Source: Spirometra erinaceieuropaei
Lineage: Eukaryota > Platyhelminthes > Cestoda > Diphyllobothriidea > Diphyllobothriidae
Direction: 5' to 3'
Assembly: GCA_902702965.1 (NCBI GenBank)
Contig: CACRXP010000015.1
Coordinates: 2,091,393-2,155,392, forward strand
DNA length: 64,000 nt
Of this stretch, positions 13,283 through 23,545 are shown piece by piece; position 1 is the first letter of the stretch; every line of letters begins with the position of its first letter. The notes beneath the pieces were generated by a model that was given only the letters and a program-made list of their open reading frames with translations, was not told where the DNA came from and ran no database searches. The position numbers were made by a program, and so were the translations under genes.

Positions 13283-14246
13283 CAATAGGTGGGTTAATTA
13301 ATGAAATTGCAATTGAAATTTCGAAATGCGTTTACCTTTCGAAAAGACTAATTAAATAGATTTATAAAACTTATCATCGTGCAGCGTAATACTAAAATAA
13401 TTCACTTACCGTAGGATATTGACTACTGAACGAATTGTATTCCGACTACAGCAAACAATATACGCCGTGATACGCTAAACACTTAATCAGCACGCATTTT
13501 TCTCCTTGGTTTTTGATGTCCACAGAACGTTTATATTAGTTTATAAAAAAAACTGAAATAAAAATATCCAATCCGTTACCCATTCGTTAGAAAATGACAT
13601 TTCCAAATGTATGCTTGAAATAAAGAAATAAATGGGTTCTAAAAGTTTTCAAATTCAGAATACATTTTGAACCCAACCTGCCGTTACACTTGCATTCATG
13701 GTCTCCAAATTACATGCCAAATATTTTTCCCGTAAGGCAAACCATGCATACGGTGTAAGGAGAAGACCATATGGGGTTCATAAAATTTGACAGCGGATAT
13801 GAACCATGCTGGTAACTTTACAGGCCATGCTGCCAAATAGAGAGGCACGACGTTTTATGAACGATCGTTTCATGGTATTAAAAAATCTCACAAATAAAAC
13901 CTTTTTGAAACTGAATTACACCCTTCCTCCTTGTATAAACTTGAAAAAAGACGTAATTGTCTACCGAATGAGCAAGAGAATAAATGGTTATGCATGTTTC
14001 CACGAAATACAATTTCATTCTTCAGGGCACCGAAAAAATGAGAAAAATGCATTCTAAATAAGTAGCTACTTTTTTATACAGTGTACGTTTTGCGTGCACC
14101 CCAAAAAAGTTCAGTTAAAATAAAACACTGTGTTATTACAGAAGTATGCCACATTAAGGTTGGTTTTACAATCGCACTTTATCTTTTCGAAACGAAAACG
14201 CATTTCCGAATTTCGGTTGCAATTTTCTGAGCTGGCCCACGTACTT
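13283..14246. mobile_element. Palindromic non-autonomous DNA transposon, copy 3
   Basis: Starts CAATAGGTGGGTTAATTAATG and ends with CTGGCCCACGTACTT, which in reverse complement matches the start. TA flanks both sides (13281-13282 and 14247-14248), consistent with a TA target duplication. Internal blocks follow the family: GCGTTT with CTTTCGAAAAGAC near the left, its reversal CTTTTCGAAACGAAAACGC near the right, and the central CCAACCTGCCGTTACACTTGC and AGACCATATGGGGTTCAT blocks shared with copies at 17.8 and 53.4 kb. No transposase. Arms are clearly diverged. Confidence 0.75.
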
Positions 14247-14248
14247 TA

Positions 14249-17200
14249 CATGTGGTACGTAACCTGAAATATGGTAATGAAAATAAAGATGGTCAATTCT
14301 AGTCACTTAAATAGCTGCGAATTATATTTGCGCTTCTGGCCCGTTTCAAAAAGGGTCCTTATTGGTTGCAGAATACGCTCATGTATGATTTTGTCAGCCA
14401 AATGGTTTACAGATTTGGGTAGAAATCTACGTTTTCTAACAGTTTTCTATTCGAATACATTTTCTAAACCAAATTCCTGCATCGATGGGTTTTTGGTTTA
14501 AAGTGAGTTTTGTAACCTAGATAGTTGTGTCAGGCAGAACTTAATTTTCTTGAAAATTTATTATTTTTACGCATAGTAGTTGGAGCAGGGCGTAAGCGAG
14601 AAAGGCATTTTTAGAAAGGCAGACGATATATTAAGTTTAAAAACAGATTTACAAATAGCTGTGATTTTATGTCATAAAATCCAGTGATGACGCCTACAAG
14701 CAATTTTTTAAGGCGTTCTGACACTTTTTCGTCCATTGCGACCGCTCAATAACTTACTTTTAAGACCTCATTCCAGTGCAAAATTTTACATTTTAAGCAA
14801 GTGGTTAGATACGCTTGCATTGTTTTCTTTTCACAAACGGGCAGTTTAGATATTACGGGCGGACATTTATCAGGTTAAGAATGATTTTAATATCAGCATG
14901 GTCATCCGGCCGTACATTCATAATCGTGAAACGGAGCCTTAACATGAGCAATTATTACATGAATGCCTCCAATATTAACGGAGCTACTATCACCTTTTGC
15001 AGAAGAACGATTATTGATCGTTTCTGAGAGGGCGAAAAAGTCGATTGAGTGTCCTTTTTATCTCGTTAGCCTTTAAAAAAGGTAAAATATGCAGATATTC
15101 GTCAGGTAACTGCATTATTAAAGCCGTACCTTATAAGAAAATTTTTTTAATCGATTGGGAGCATATTTTATGCCTTAATTATGCTGTGCGCACTCATTTT
15201 TCTTAGAGAATAAGTTTTCCATATCCATATTAAAATAACTTTAGCCCAGCTAACCATCTGAATCGAATTAAAAATCAACTCACCCTCTTGTTCTGCTGAG
15301 AATTTCAATGAATATTTATTTTAACGATTTCGATTAACCATATCACGTAATCCAAAGATTAACAGTCGATCGAAAGCAAATTAGTTCGTGAAATATTCGC
15401 CATTATTTTTAAACGAAACGTATCCTAGCATAAGTAAAGCTATAAGACAATTTGATGGAAGGAACATTTTCTAAGTACATACAGAATGATGTGTTTAAGA
15501 TTGCATATGCAGTTACGACCCGTCGACATTTGAACGTATAAAGCCTTCTTCCCTGTGACGTCCGTATTGGCGAGTTTATGAGTCTTCATTTCCATCATAC
15601 TTAATCACACCTCAGGCGCCGCATAATTAATAGCAATGCGGCCAGTTTTCCTAAAACATTTTAAGGATTCAGGCACAAACTGTGAGTTATGAACTAGCCG
15701 TTATACTTGACGATACACCAATTTCTAGAAAATATTTAAGTGCAAACGTCTGTAATGAAAATCTTCAAGCCTTAATCGACTAATGCTGTTTTGTTTGTCC
15801 ACGTTTTGGTATAGACAGGAATCCTGTACACGTAAAGCTTAAGCTTACCCAGCGACAAATATTTTATGGCGCTTTCGGAACTAACGCGTTCCAAAACATT
15901 TTTAAATTTGAATAAAGTTAAAGCATTTTATGCTTTCGACTTCTTAAAGTCAGTAATTATTATTTCGGAGCTTGGATTCATTCGATCACTCCGGGTTGCG
16001 AGTAGTTTGCAATGCTTTCTAAATTTCGGTGAATTTTATGCTTTAACAATTTTACCGAATATCGTGTGAGGGTAATGTGTTTACATGTCTGGATGCTGCG
16101 ATAACCTCCTCCTCAACCCGTGTGTCCCTTGAAAACAGGGCGACTTTTCCAGTTTTATACTGCAAGCCTTAAACATTATCAGATGTCCTCAAACTAGCAA
16201 AAACGCTTTCAGCTTTTCCAATATTTAATATCACTGGAAGCAGCAGTATCTAAAATGACTTGTCCAAAACCTAGACTACAACCAATTTAGGGTTTTACTC
16301 TTAAGCAGTGGGAAACTTGCGTGCCGATGTTCAGAGGCAATGTGTTGACAAATTTACTCTCAAAGTCTATTACCCTACTAACGTAACATTTATCTTTTTA
16401 CCATTGGATACATTTTTATAAAACATGCTTTTTGAATCTTGGGTGTGGTTTTTTACGAAGTGAAAACTCACATGCACAAAAATGATTATCTTCTTTCGTA
16501 GTATCAGCCTATATGTGAACAATTTGCTCAGTATAACAATTGCGACATTGCAGTCAACTGGCTATGAAGGCATTCGGTCATCGTGGCACTGTTTATAGAC
16601 TTGAAATATTTAATACATTATTATAGGCTTTGATTTTTAGGCTACAATGCAACAAAAACGCCTCAGATATCGTCTTTTCATTTCTCATCAAACCCTATGT
16701 GGTAGCGCTTAATTAGGACCAACACTTTAACTGAAGTTCAGCGCGATCAAGACAAATGTTAAAATGAATCTGTGTGGAAGATAGCTCAATTAAGCAAATG
16801 TTAGCAAAAACTGCAAGATATTTTTTGCAGTTCGAAAGCATTACTTAATTGGGCTGCAATGCTAATTATCTGGCAGTACAATCTCGAAATGTTTTGTCAT
16901 ATCAAAGTGCTGGCTTCTCAGTTAGCTACGTTTAGGCCGCCTTCGAATTCCGCACTTTGTAAAAACCGCCTGGTTATGACTTTAAGATATAAACTTTCGA
17001 TGCTTTTACATAATTTGACATGTTTCATCGAAAAAGGACAAAAAGGCCGTTTCTAATGCTTGTCTATTAACAGCTAATGTCATCGTTAAGATATATTTCT
17101 CATTGAGCAGGCGTTCTTTGGTTTCAGGAAACCCTTGCAATTTTAAAATATATGTGGACCTTATCAACCGTTGTATTTTCCCTTAGGAACTCTAAAATAC

Positions 17201-17797
17201 AAACTGAATATATTCCGCGAGAAGGAGACTTAATTTCATACCCTACTAACAAGACTTTATACAGTGATTATAAAGTGTGTCAATGGATGTGGACAATGTT
17301 CCATGCTATATGAACGGACATTTTGCGATCCTAAAAATATCACGATTTGAAAGCTTTGAAAACAAACAACACCCCATCTCTGAGTGCCGAAATTTCAATC
17401 CTTTTAGTTACTACGACGTGAATATATAAAAGGATATTTTTGGTTGAACCAGTTACACTGAGATTGCACGATATACCACACGTGTCAGCATGAGCAAAAG
17501 CTAAGAGCCCAGACACGTGCTTTGCAAATATTATGCCGCCGAATGGCATATACGCGAGGATTTTGTCTCAACAGTGGACCTAAGGCATTTCCTGCGTGTT
17601 TTTTGGTAGATGTTCCAGTTCTTGAATTGCAGATTATTGATTTCCCCAGAAATTAATCGTTAACTTTGAGTTAATAAGTCTGCTTGAGACTTATAAGCTC
17701 AAACTGAAATCTAACACAAACATTTGGGCCGAATTTCCTCAGGTACTGCAGAATAGCCGGGTAATATTTAAAAACTGCCAACAGGCATCTGGTAGTG
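14249..17797. other. No gene recognised
   Basis: AT-rich sequence with only short chance frames. Around 17220-17340 there is weak resemblance to the centre of the palindromic transposon family (TGAACGGACATTTTGCG), but no ends could be placed. No splice-bounded coding segment recognised. Confidence 0.45.
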
Positions 17798-18785
17798 CAG
17801 TAGATGTGCTAACTCATGAAATGTCGACTAAAATTTTGAAATGCGTTCTCGTTTCGAAAAGATAAATAAGTAGTGTTGTAAAACTAATCATTATGCGGCA
17901 TTAATCTATAATGATCCAGTTACCTCAGGCTGTCCGTTTTCGAAAGAACTCATTTTGGCTTCACGCCAAATCTATACTCTGCAAAAAATGACTACTTAAG
18001 AAGTATGCAATTTTCTCATTGATTTTCGATGTCCTTGAACATTCAAGTATATTTCATGGAAAACATGCATAAAATATTCATTGTTTTACTCGTTCAGTAG
18101 AAAATCACGGCTTCTTCCAATTTCATACTCAAAAGAATAGAATAATTATATTTTAAATAACTTCTCGAATTCCCGAATAATTTTGAACCAGACCTGATGT
18201 TACACTTGCATTCAGGGTTTCAAAACTACAAGCTGTATATTTCCCGTGTATGGAAAACCATGCAGTCTTCTACGGTGTTAAGAGGAGACCATATGTGGTT
18301 CATGAAATTAAGCAGTGGATTTGAGCAATATTATTAACTTTGCAAGCTACATTCTTAAATACAGATACATGACGTTTTATGAACGGCCATTTAACGGTAT
18401 TAAAAAATCTCACAATAAGAAACTTTTTTAAAACCGAATTATACTCTTCGTTTGAGTATGAAGCTGGAAGAAGACGTGAATTTCTACCGAAAAAGTAAAA
18501 AAATGAATTTTTATGCATGTCTTTTATGAAATATAATTGAATTTTCAAAGGCCTCGAAAATCAATGAGAGAGTTACATGCTACATAAGTAGTCATTTTTG
18601 CAGATTATGGATCCTGCATGTAGCCAATATAAGTTCTTTCGAAAGCTGACATCCTGTGGTAACTGGATTATTCTAAATTTATGCTGCATCATGATTAGTT
18701 TTACAACACTACTTAATTTATCTTTTCGAAACGAGAACGCATTTTGAAATTTCGGTTGCAATTTCATGAGTTAGCACATCTACTG
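17798..18785. mobile_element. Palindromic non-autonomous DNA transposon, best-preserved copy
   Basis: This 988-bp unit begins CAGTAGATGTGCTAACTCATG and ends with the exact reverse complement of that string. The inverted arms continue for about 385 bp each. For example, CGTTTCGAAAAGATAAAT at the left mirrors ATTTATCTTTTCGAAACG at the right, and the AGTGTTGTAAAACTAATCAT and CATTGATTTTCGA blocks are likewise mirrored. Only about 215 bp of centre is unique. TA follows the right end; the left flank reads TG. CAGT-type termini with TA flanks are typical of Tc1/mariner-like transposons, so a mariner-like transposase acting in trans is plausible. There is no coding capacity; short open frames inside are chance products of the AT-rich arms. 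Confidence 0.85.
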
Positions 18786-18787
18786 TA

Positions 18788-20161
18788 TATACTTAGATAG
18801 GATGAGATAAACCCTTTGCAGCTCTGCCATAGAACAGCAGAATATCGGCTAAACCCTTGTCTCGCATTTCGGCTAGTGCCTGTGCTACCTGGCATGGTAT
18901 ACATTGCTATCGCAGTTTGCAATACTGGAAGTCTGTCGGCTGTTTATGAATACAAGGTGGTTATTCTGCGGATAGGCGGCTGATAAACTTTGGCCGGGAG
19001 ACTTATATCAAAGTTTTATCCAAGCTTATTTGTCTCAAGAAAACCGATGTACTTAGATTTGGCGAATAATCTCTAAAGAATTAAAATTCTGCAATTACAG
19101 AACTGGAATATCTACCAATTAACCCGCAGGAAATGCTGTCGACCCCCTAAAGAACCAAAATCCTCGCAGGAATTCCATGCTTTCACCTTTATCGTCGTCA
19201 CTTTTGCCATTCTGCATTTATTTTTTTCTTTTTACTCAGCAGCCTTTCAGTAGTATTTTAGAGATCCGGTAAAACAGGCGGTTTGTTCCACTCATAACAT
19301 TTTCCCTTCTCATTAATGTTCTTCCAAGTAGGTTTCAAGACGTTAATAGAGGAACCTAACTTATTCGCTTGTTTTATGGGAAATGTGAAGTTCAAACTGC
19401 ATTCGAATATGTGTCCTTCATGTTATGAATGCATACTGCGGAGTAATACTTCGATTAGGATTGCGGATCTGAGATTGACTTTTAACTTTTGAGTTGTTTT
19501 TGTCTAATTCTGACGGACACCGTAGGTGTTGCCAGTCATTAGTACAAGTGTACTGACATCTAGTACTGCCGCTCAGTATAATCACTTAGTAGACTATTTT
19601 TACCTCATTAACGTCTTATACAATAAAGGCCAGTTTTAAACCATATAGCTTTTTACAAATGAAGCCCGAGAACAAAAATAAACCTTTACCTTCAAAATTA
19701 TCTAACAAAACATTTTACCAGACAAGTGTGTACCTTGTTTTCATTATGAAATGAAATGCTTTTTATTTAAGCGATCAACTATAAAATGACAGAGTGATGT
19801 CGAGGACAATTTGTCGTCGTGTGGAAGGTTTTTGACTGCCAGAACCGTTCGCAATTACAGCCCAGGACTCACATAATCCATAAAATGTTTGCATTTGCAA
19901 CCATGTACCAGCGTCCCCAAAGTGTAAATCATAGCACAGTTGACATTCTGCATAAAATTTCAATTGTACTTCTGCACGAAGCTCTATAAATATTCAAAAC
20001 TTTATAATAAAACAAGCCCTATTTTTATCGGCCTACTGGTTTACCATGCGCCGTCAACTTTGCATTGTTTAAGGCATGTTGGCTTATTTAGAATATTATG
20101 TAGGCATAACATTTTGGGGTACATGAAGGCCCCAAATGTCCGGTAGATCTCTTATTGGTAT
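18788..20161. other. Region downstream of the receptor exon, no exon recognised
   Basis: This should contain the start of the intron of the minus-strand receptor gene at 20.2-21.0 kb. I looked on the minus strand for a TM6 block with a CWLP-type motif and a TM7 NPxxY block and recognised neither. A 62-codon minus frame (19963-19775) has no family motif. The missing exon may lie further left. Confidence 0.4.
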
Positions 20162-20212
20162 TTAGGTAGGTGCAGTGTTATGGAGGCGAAAAAACCGTAA
20201 AAATAATTTCCA

Positions 20213-20219
20213 ACGTACC
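20213..20219 (-). promoter_or_regulatory. Splice donor of the GPCR exon
   Basis: Read on the minus strand the junction is AAG|GTACGT, a close match to the eukaryotic donor consensus. It falls exactly on a codon boundary and in intracellular loop 3. Residues encoded beyond it lose receptor character, which supports its use. Confidence 0.7.
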
Positions 20220-20965
20220 TTCCCCTTAGACCGAGCAACCGAATGAATCCTATTGCCTCCAGCGGTTCCTCTCAAGCTGCTCGAATTTAACCGCAGTGAG
20301 ATTGTTGTATAAGAGCAGATAAGTAGAGTCAAAGGAAGAAAATATTGTAAACCCAACAAAGTCAGTCCGTAGACCTGACTGCGTTGGGCGTCCCATGACT
20401 CAGCACACCGCGGATATGTGCCGTTCTGAAGGTAGCCTACAACGGCTAACGGAGAAGCCTGAATGGCAGCGAACAGCCAGATAAATCCAACAATGATCTT
20501 AGCACGACGCAAGGTCAGAAAACGCCGTCTCTGAAGTGGCCGAAAAACAATGGCAAATCTGTCGCAGGATATTAATACATGAGTGAACGCGGTCAGGGTA
20601 ACGGTGAGACACTGTATGAAGGGAATCAGTTTGCACATGGCAGCCCCAAAAGGCCAGTAGGTGAGCCAAACATCGGCCACCGTCGTGATTGGAATGACCG
20701 CTAGCGTCGTCAGGATATCGGTGATACTGAGGTTGAAAAGAAATATGTTTGTCACGGAGTGCTGCAAATGGTGCTGTATCACGAAACACACCAAAGCATT
20801 GCCGATGAGGGAAATGATCATTAGTGGAATGTACGGCAGTGTGATCCCAATCTTCATGCCAAGATTGAAGACATCAGTGGGGGGGAAGGATAGGTTCTCA
20901 AAAAGGGTCACACTTATATTTGAAAAGGAGACTGTGGTCGCATTATCGACGCCTTCGAAATTCAT
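20219..20965 (-). CDS. Rhodopsin-family neuropeptide-type GPCR, first coding exon (TM1-TM5)
   Basis: The exon encodes 249 residues of a seven-transmembrane receptor expected at the cell surface. N-glycosylation sequons lie at N8, N16 and N24. TM1 has the GN pair (N56) and TM2 the NLSITD motif (D83). WPFG at 104-107 precedes the TM3 cysteine C111. TM3 ends in DRF (135-137), a variant of DRY. TM4 has W163 and P172, C187 is the extracellular-loop-2 partner of C111, and TM5 has QYFLPL (P211) and Y219. The ATG follows an in-frame TAG 36 bases upstream. The frame continues past AAG|GTACGT at 20219/20218, a consensus splice donor in phase 0, and then becomes non-receptor-like (18 residues to a stop). 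So the coding exon ends in intracellular loop 3 and TM6-TM7 are in a later exon I did not find. The WPFG and YFLPL pattern resembles neuropeptide Y/F-like and related peptide receptors; the ligand is unknown. Confidence 0.85.
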
Positions 20966-22341
20966 ATTTAAATGCGGACAGATGAAATGCGAAGTACCCT
21001 ACAATAACATTTCCTTGAATGTATCGGCAGGTGCTTGGCGGAGGCCATGAACTTACTGGCCGCGCGCGATTGGACAAGTTAGTTTCTCCAGACTATCCAA
21101 TAGGGTGTGCTAAAAAAGCCGAAAATGCCTGACGTCCAGGAGAATTAAACGCACTCATCAATGACATATGGCTGGTTTTTAGCCGATAAATATCTCTTTT
21201 TTGTGATTACATTTCGCAGTTCAGAAAGTGTGGTTTTTCAATAAGTCATGTTTACATCCAGGGATTGATAGTTCTCAGTCTAATCAGAAAACTTCAAAAG
21301 GTCTTAGTGTGCGCATATGGTAATACCCACAATAATGGGGCAAATAGACTTAACTGCAGGTTTTATGAAAGGGAATTTTTATTAACTTGACTTACTGGGT
21401 TAATATCAGATTCAAGTCCTTGCGTACACTTTTCTGATCTGCGCAGAGAAGAATTGCAGATTAGGTTTGGGAAAGACAAGACGCCCTGTGCGCGGCACTT
21501 ATAAAATTTCGAAACCGCAATATACTTCCAAAGGACAGATTTCTGTATTTTAATACCCTATCAGTATTCCAAAATTTCTTCCCTGGTAAGAGCGAAAGCA
21601 ACTTCGTTAAAAATTAATGGTTCTTGCAGAATCATCTGCATGAGCAATTGTTGATAGCGTGGATACCGTAGCATATCTTGCAAACCTCATGACTATGCAG
21701 CGAATATACAAATACCCTGATAACTCGCCAATAGCTAATTCCATGTCAAAACAATTCGGAGACGTATTGTCAGGTATTTGTTTTATCAACCAGCATGCCT
21801 TAAGGTATTACCAATGCAGATTATACCGGTCAAGCGGCCGCAGGCGGTTACAATTGCTCGACCAGACTGCTGAGAATGTCGGCTCGCCAGCATATTTCGT
21901 CAAAGAGGTCTCGAATTTTCGTGGTTGTCCTCCTAAAACACACCTTTTCACTTATCTGATATTCTCAATTGCTTACCTAGTTAGTCAAAAGATCTGGTAA
22001 AATTGCATAAAGCTTGTAAACGAATTTAATTAGAGCTCGGACTAATTTTTTAAACACAATGTTAGCTAGTGGATGTCTAAGGAGTCAGCTTAATGAAACA
22101 GCGTATTATCAAGTAGCATGCATTCGTCATCCTAATTGACGTCCTGCTTACCAAAAACTCTGGTCCTTATTTGACTCTTTGGACTCTTAACTGTCGTGTT
22201 TCCCGCTTCTGCGTTGAAATCCCTTATGATAGTTTCCCGTTTGGAGCTGACAGCTCAGAGAATCCAACTGACACTTTTCGCACTGACTTAATCCTTTAAT
22301 TGTATCTCTCGTTAGTCCAGCAATGATTTGATCCCTGCTTC
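20966..22341. other. Upstream flank of GPCR and left flank of Gypsy insertion
   Basis: The first part should be the 5' untranslated or promoter region of the minus-strand receptor; I could not place a promoter. No coding segment is recognised up to the Gypsy insertion. The last four bases (22338-22341, CTTC) are one copy of the Gypsy target duplication. Confidence 0.45.
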
Positions 22342-22588
22342 TGTGCTGAAGTACTTGACTACTTGACCTTTGACAATCTTGTCACGTTTGTTTTACTGTA
22401 GCATTTATTTTAACTTGACGAGGACTCCGCCGCTTGTAAGCTTCGCGCCGCTTGCATGCTCTCTGTTCAGGTCGTTGCACATTTTGAATATTAACTTTAT
22501 TCACTTACTGGCCTTCCTTACCTCTCTCCGTTTATGAGGTTAGTAAGCCGTAGGTTGTTGGTTCGCGGGAACGACATAACTTACGTCA
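22342..22588 (+). repeat. 5' LTR of the Gypsy element
   Basis: 247 bp, begins TGTGCTGAAG and ends TTACGTCA. It matches the right LTR along its full length with scattered substitutions. It should contain the element's promoter, but I could not assign a TATA box with confidence. Confidence 0.93.
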
Positions 22589-22589
22589 T

Positions 22590-22604
22590 TGGTGACTCCG
22601 GACG
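22590..22604 (+). promoter_or_regulatory. Primer-binding site, tRNA-Trp-like
   Basis: TGGTGACTCCGGACG starts one base after the LTR. It is complementary to a tRNA 3' end finishing in GAGTCACCA and resembles the complement of animal tRNA-Trp (GGGTCACCA end), the primer reported for CsRn1-clade elements. The exact tRNA was not checked. Confidence 0.7.
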
Positions 22605-22740
22605 TTAGCGCAGACTTAAGTTCTTTCCTTCTGTAACATTTAATGTCATTTAACGTCCTGTATTTATTTTTTAAATTTTAGTTCATTTACATTTCCCGCT
22701 AACCTTTGCACGATATTGTGCTACCTATATTTTCCTTATT

Positions 22741-23543
22741 ATGTCTTCCTCAACTCAACACCCTGACGTTCCTGCCGAGTCTGTTCATGCCGTCCATTTC
22801 ACTTTGCCTGGTTTTTGGCAACACGTCCCTTAACTTTATTTTATCCGTATTGATCAGCCTTTTACTCCGCCAACATTACGTAGGAGTTGTCGAAATACCA
22901 CAAACTTGTGGAGGTTCTCCCTGCCAATATTATCTCACAAGTTCAACCCTTGTTCGTGAAGCCCCCTGCAGACGCTCCCTATTCTGCTCTGAAGGCGGAA
23001 ATCCTTCGTCTCAATGCTGTATCTGACCGAAAACGCTACCACCATTTGATCAAGGAGGAATCACTGGGCAACCGAAAGCCCTCAGAACTTCTCCGACGAA
23101 TGCGTACTCTCTTAGGAGACATGCAGGTCGACGAGAAACTCGTTAAAGAGATGTTTCTAGAGCGGCTGCCTGCAGATGTCCAAACGATTTTGGCATCCGG
23201 CTCGCAAGACCTTACACTTTCACATCTTGATGAAATGGCAGGCCGAATGATAGAGGTTCAACGGTTTCAGCCAAGTTCCTTTGCTTAGGTTTCCACATCC
23301 TCTTCAACGGTTAACGAGCAGTTACTGCAACAGATGTTGGCTATGGTGAATGAGATAGCCTCCCTAAAACTACGGCTTGCTCGCATTACCTTTAGTCGTT
23401 CACCCAGCCGTCATCGTTCACGTTCGCGACCTCGCACAGCCAATTTGTGTTGGTATCACGCAAACTTTGCCGCCAAGGCTCGCAAATGTTCTTCCCCTTG
23501 TTCATTTAAACCGAAACAGGGAAACCAGCCAGCCAGAGAATAG
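22741..23543 (+). pseudogene. gag: Gypsy gag (capsid/nucleocapsid), broken
   Basis: The likely start is ATG at 22741 (MSSSTQHPD). The frame meets a TAA at 22831-22833 and then shifts: the capsid body continues in another frame from about 22887, with YHKLVEVLPANIISQVQPLF and a LERLPADVQTIL block typical of CsRn1-type capsids. A TAG at 23286-23288 interrupts it. The same frame then resumes with an Arg/Ser-rich stretch and the zinc finger CWYHANFAAKARKC..PC at 23448-23501. That spacing (C-X2-H-X9-C-X3-C) is the unusual CHCC finger of this clade, which binds element RNA. Gag would form the virus-like particle; this copy cannot make it intact. It ends with TAG at 23541-23543, with pol following in a different frame. 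Confidence 0.85.
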
Positions 23544-23545
23544 AC

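Noticed and set aside
18300..18767. Two minus-strand open frames of 82 and 64 codons
   Set aside because: They lie inside the arms of the palindromic transposon and recur only as repeat sequence, with no protein motif.
19775..19963. Minus-strand frame considered as the missing C-terminal exon of the GPCR
   Set aside because: No CWLP-type TM6 motif, no NPxxY, and not hydrophobic enough for TM6-TM7.
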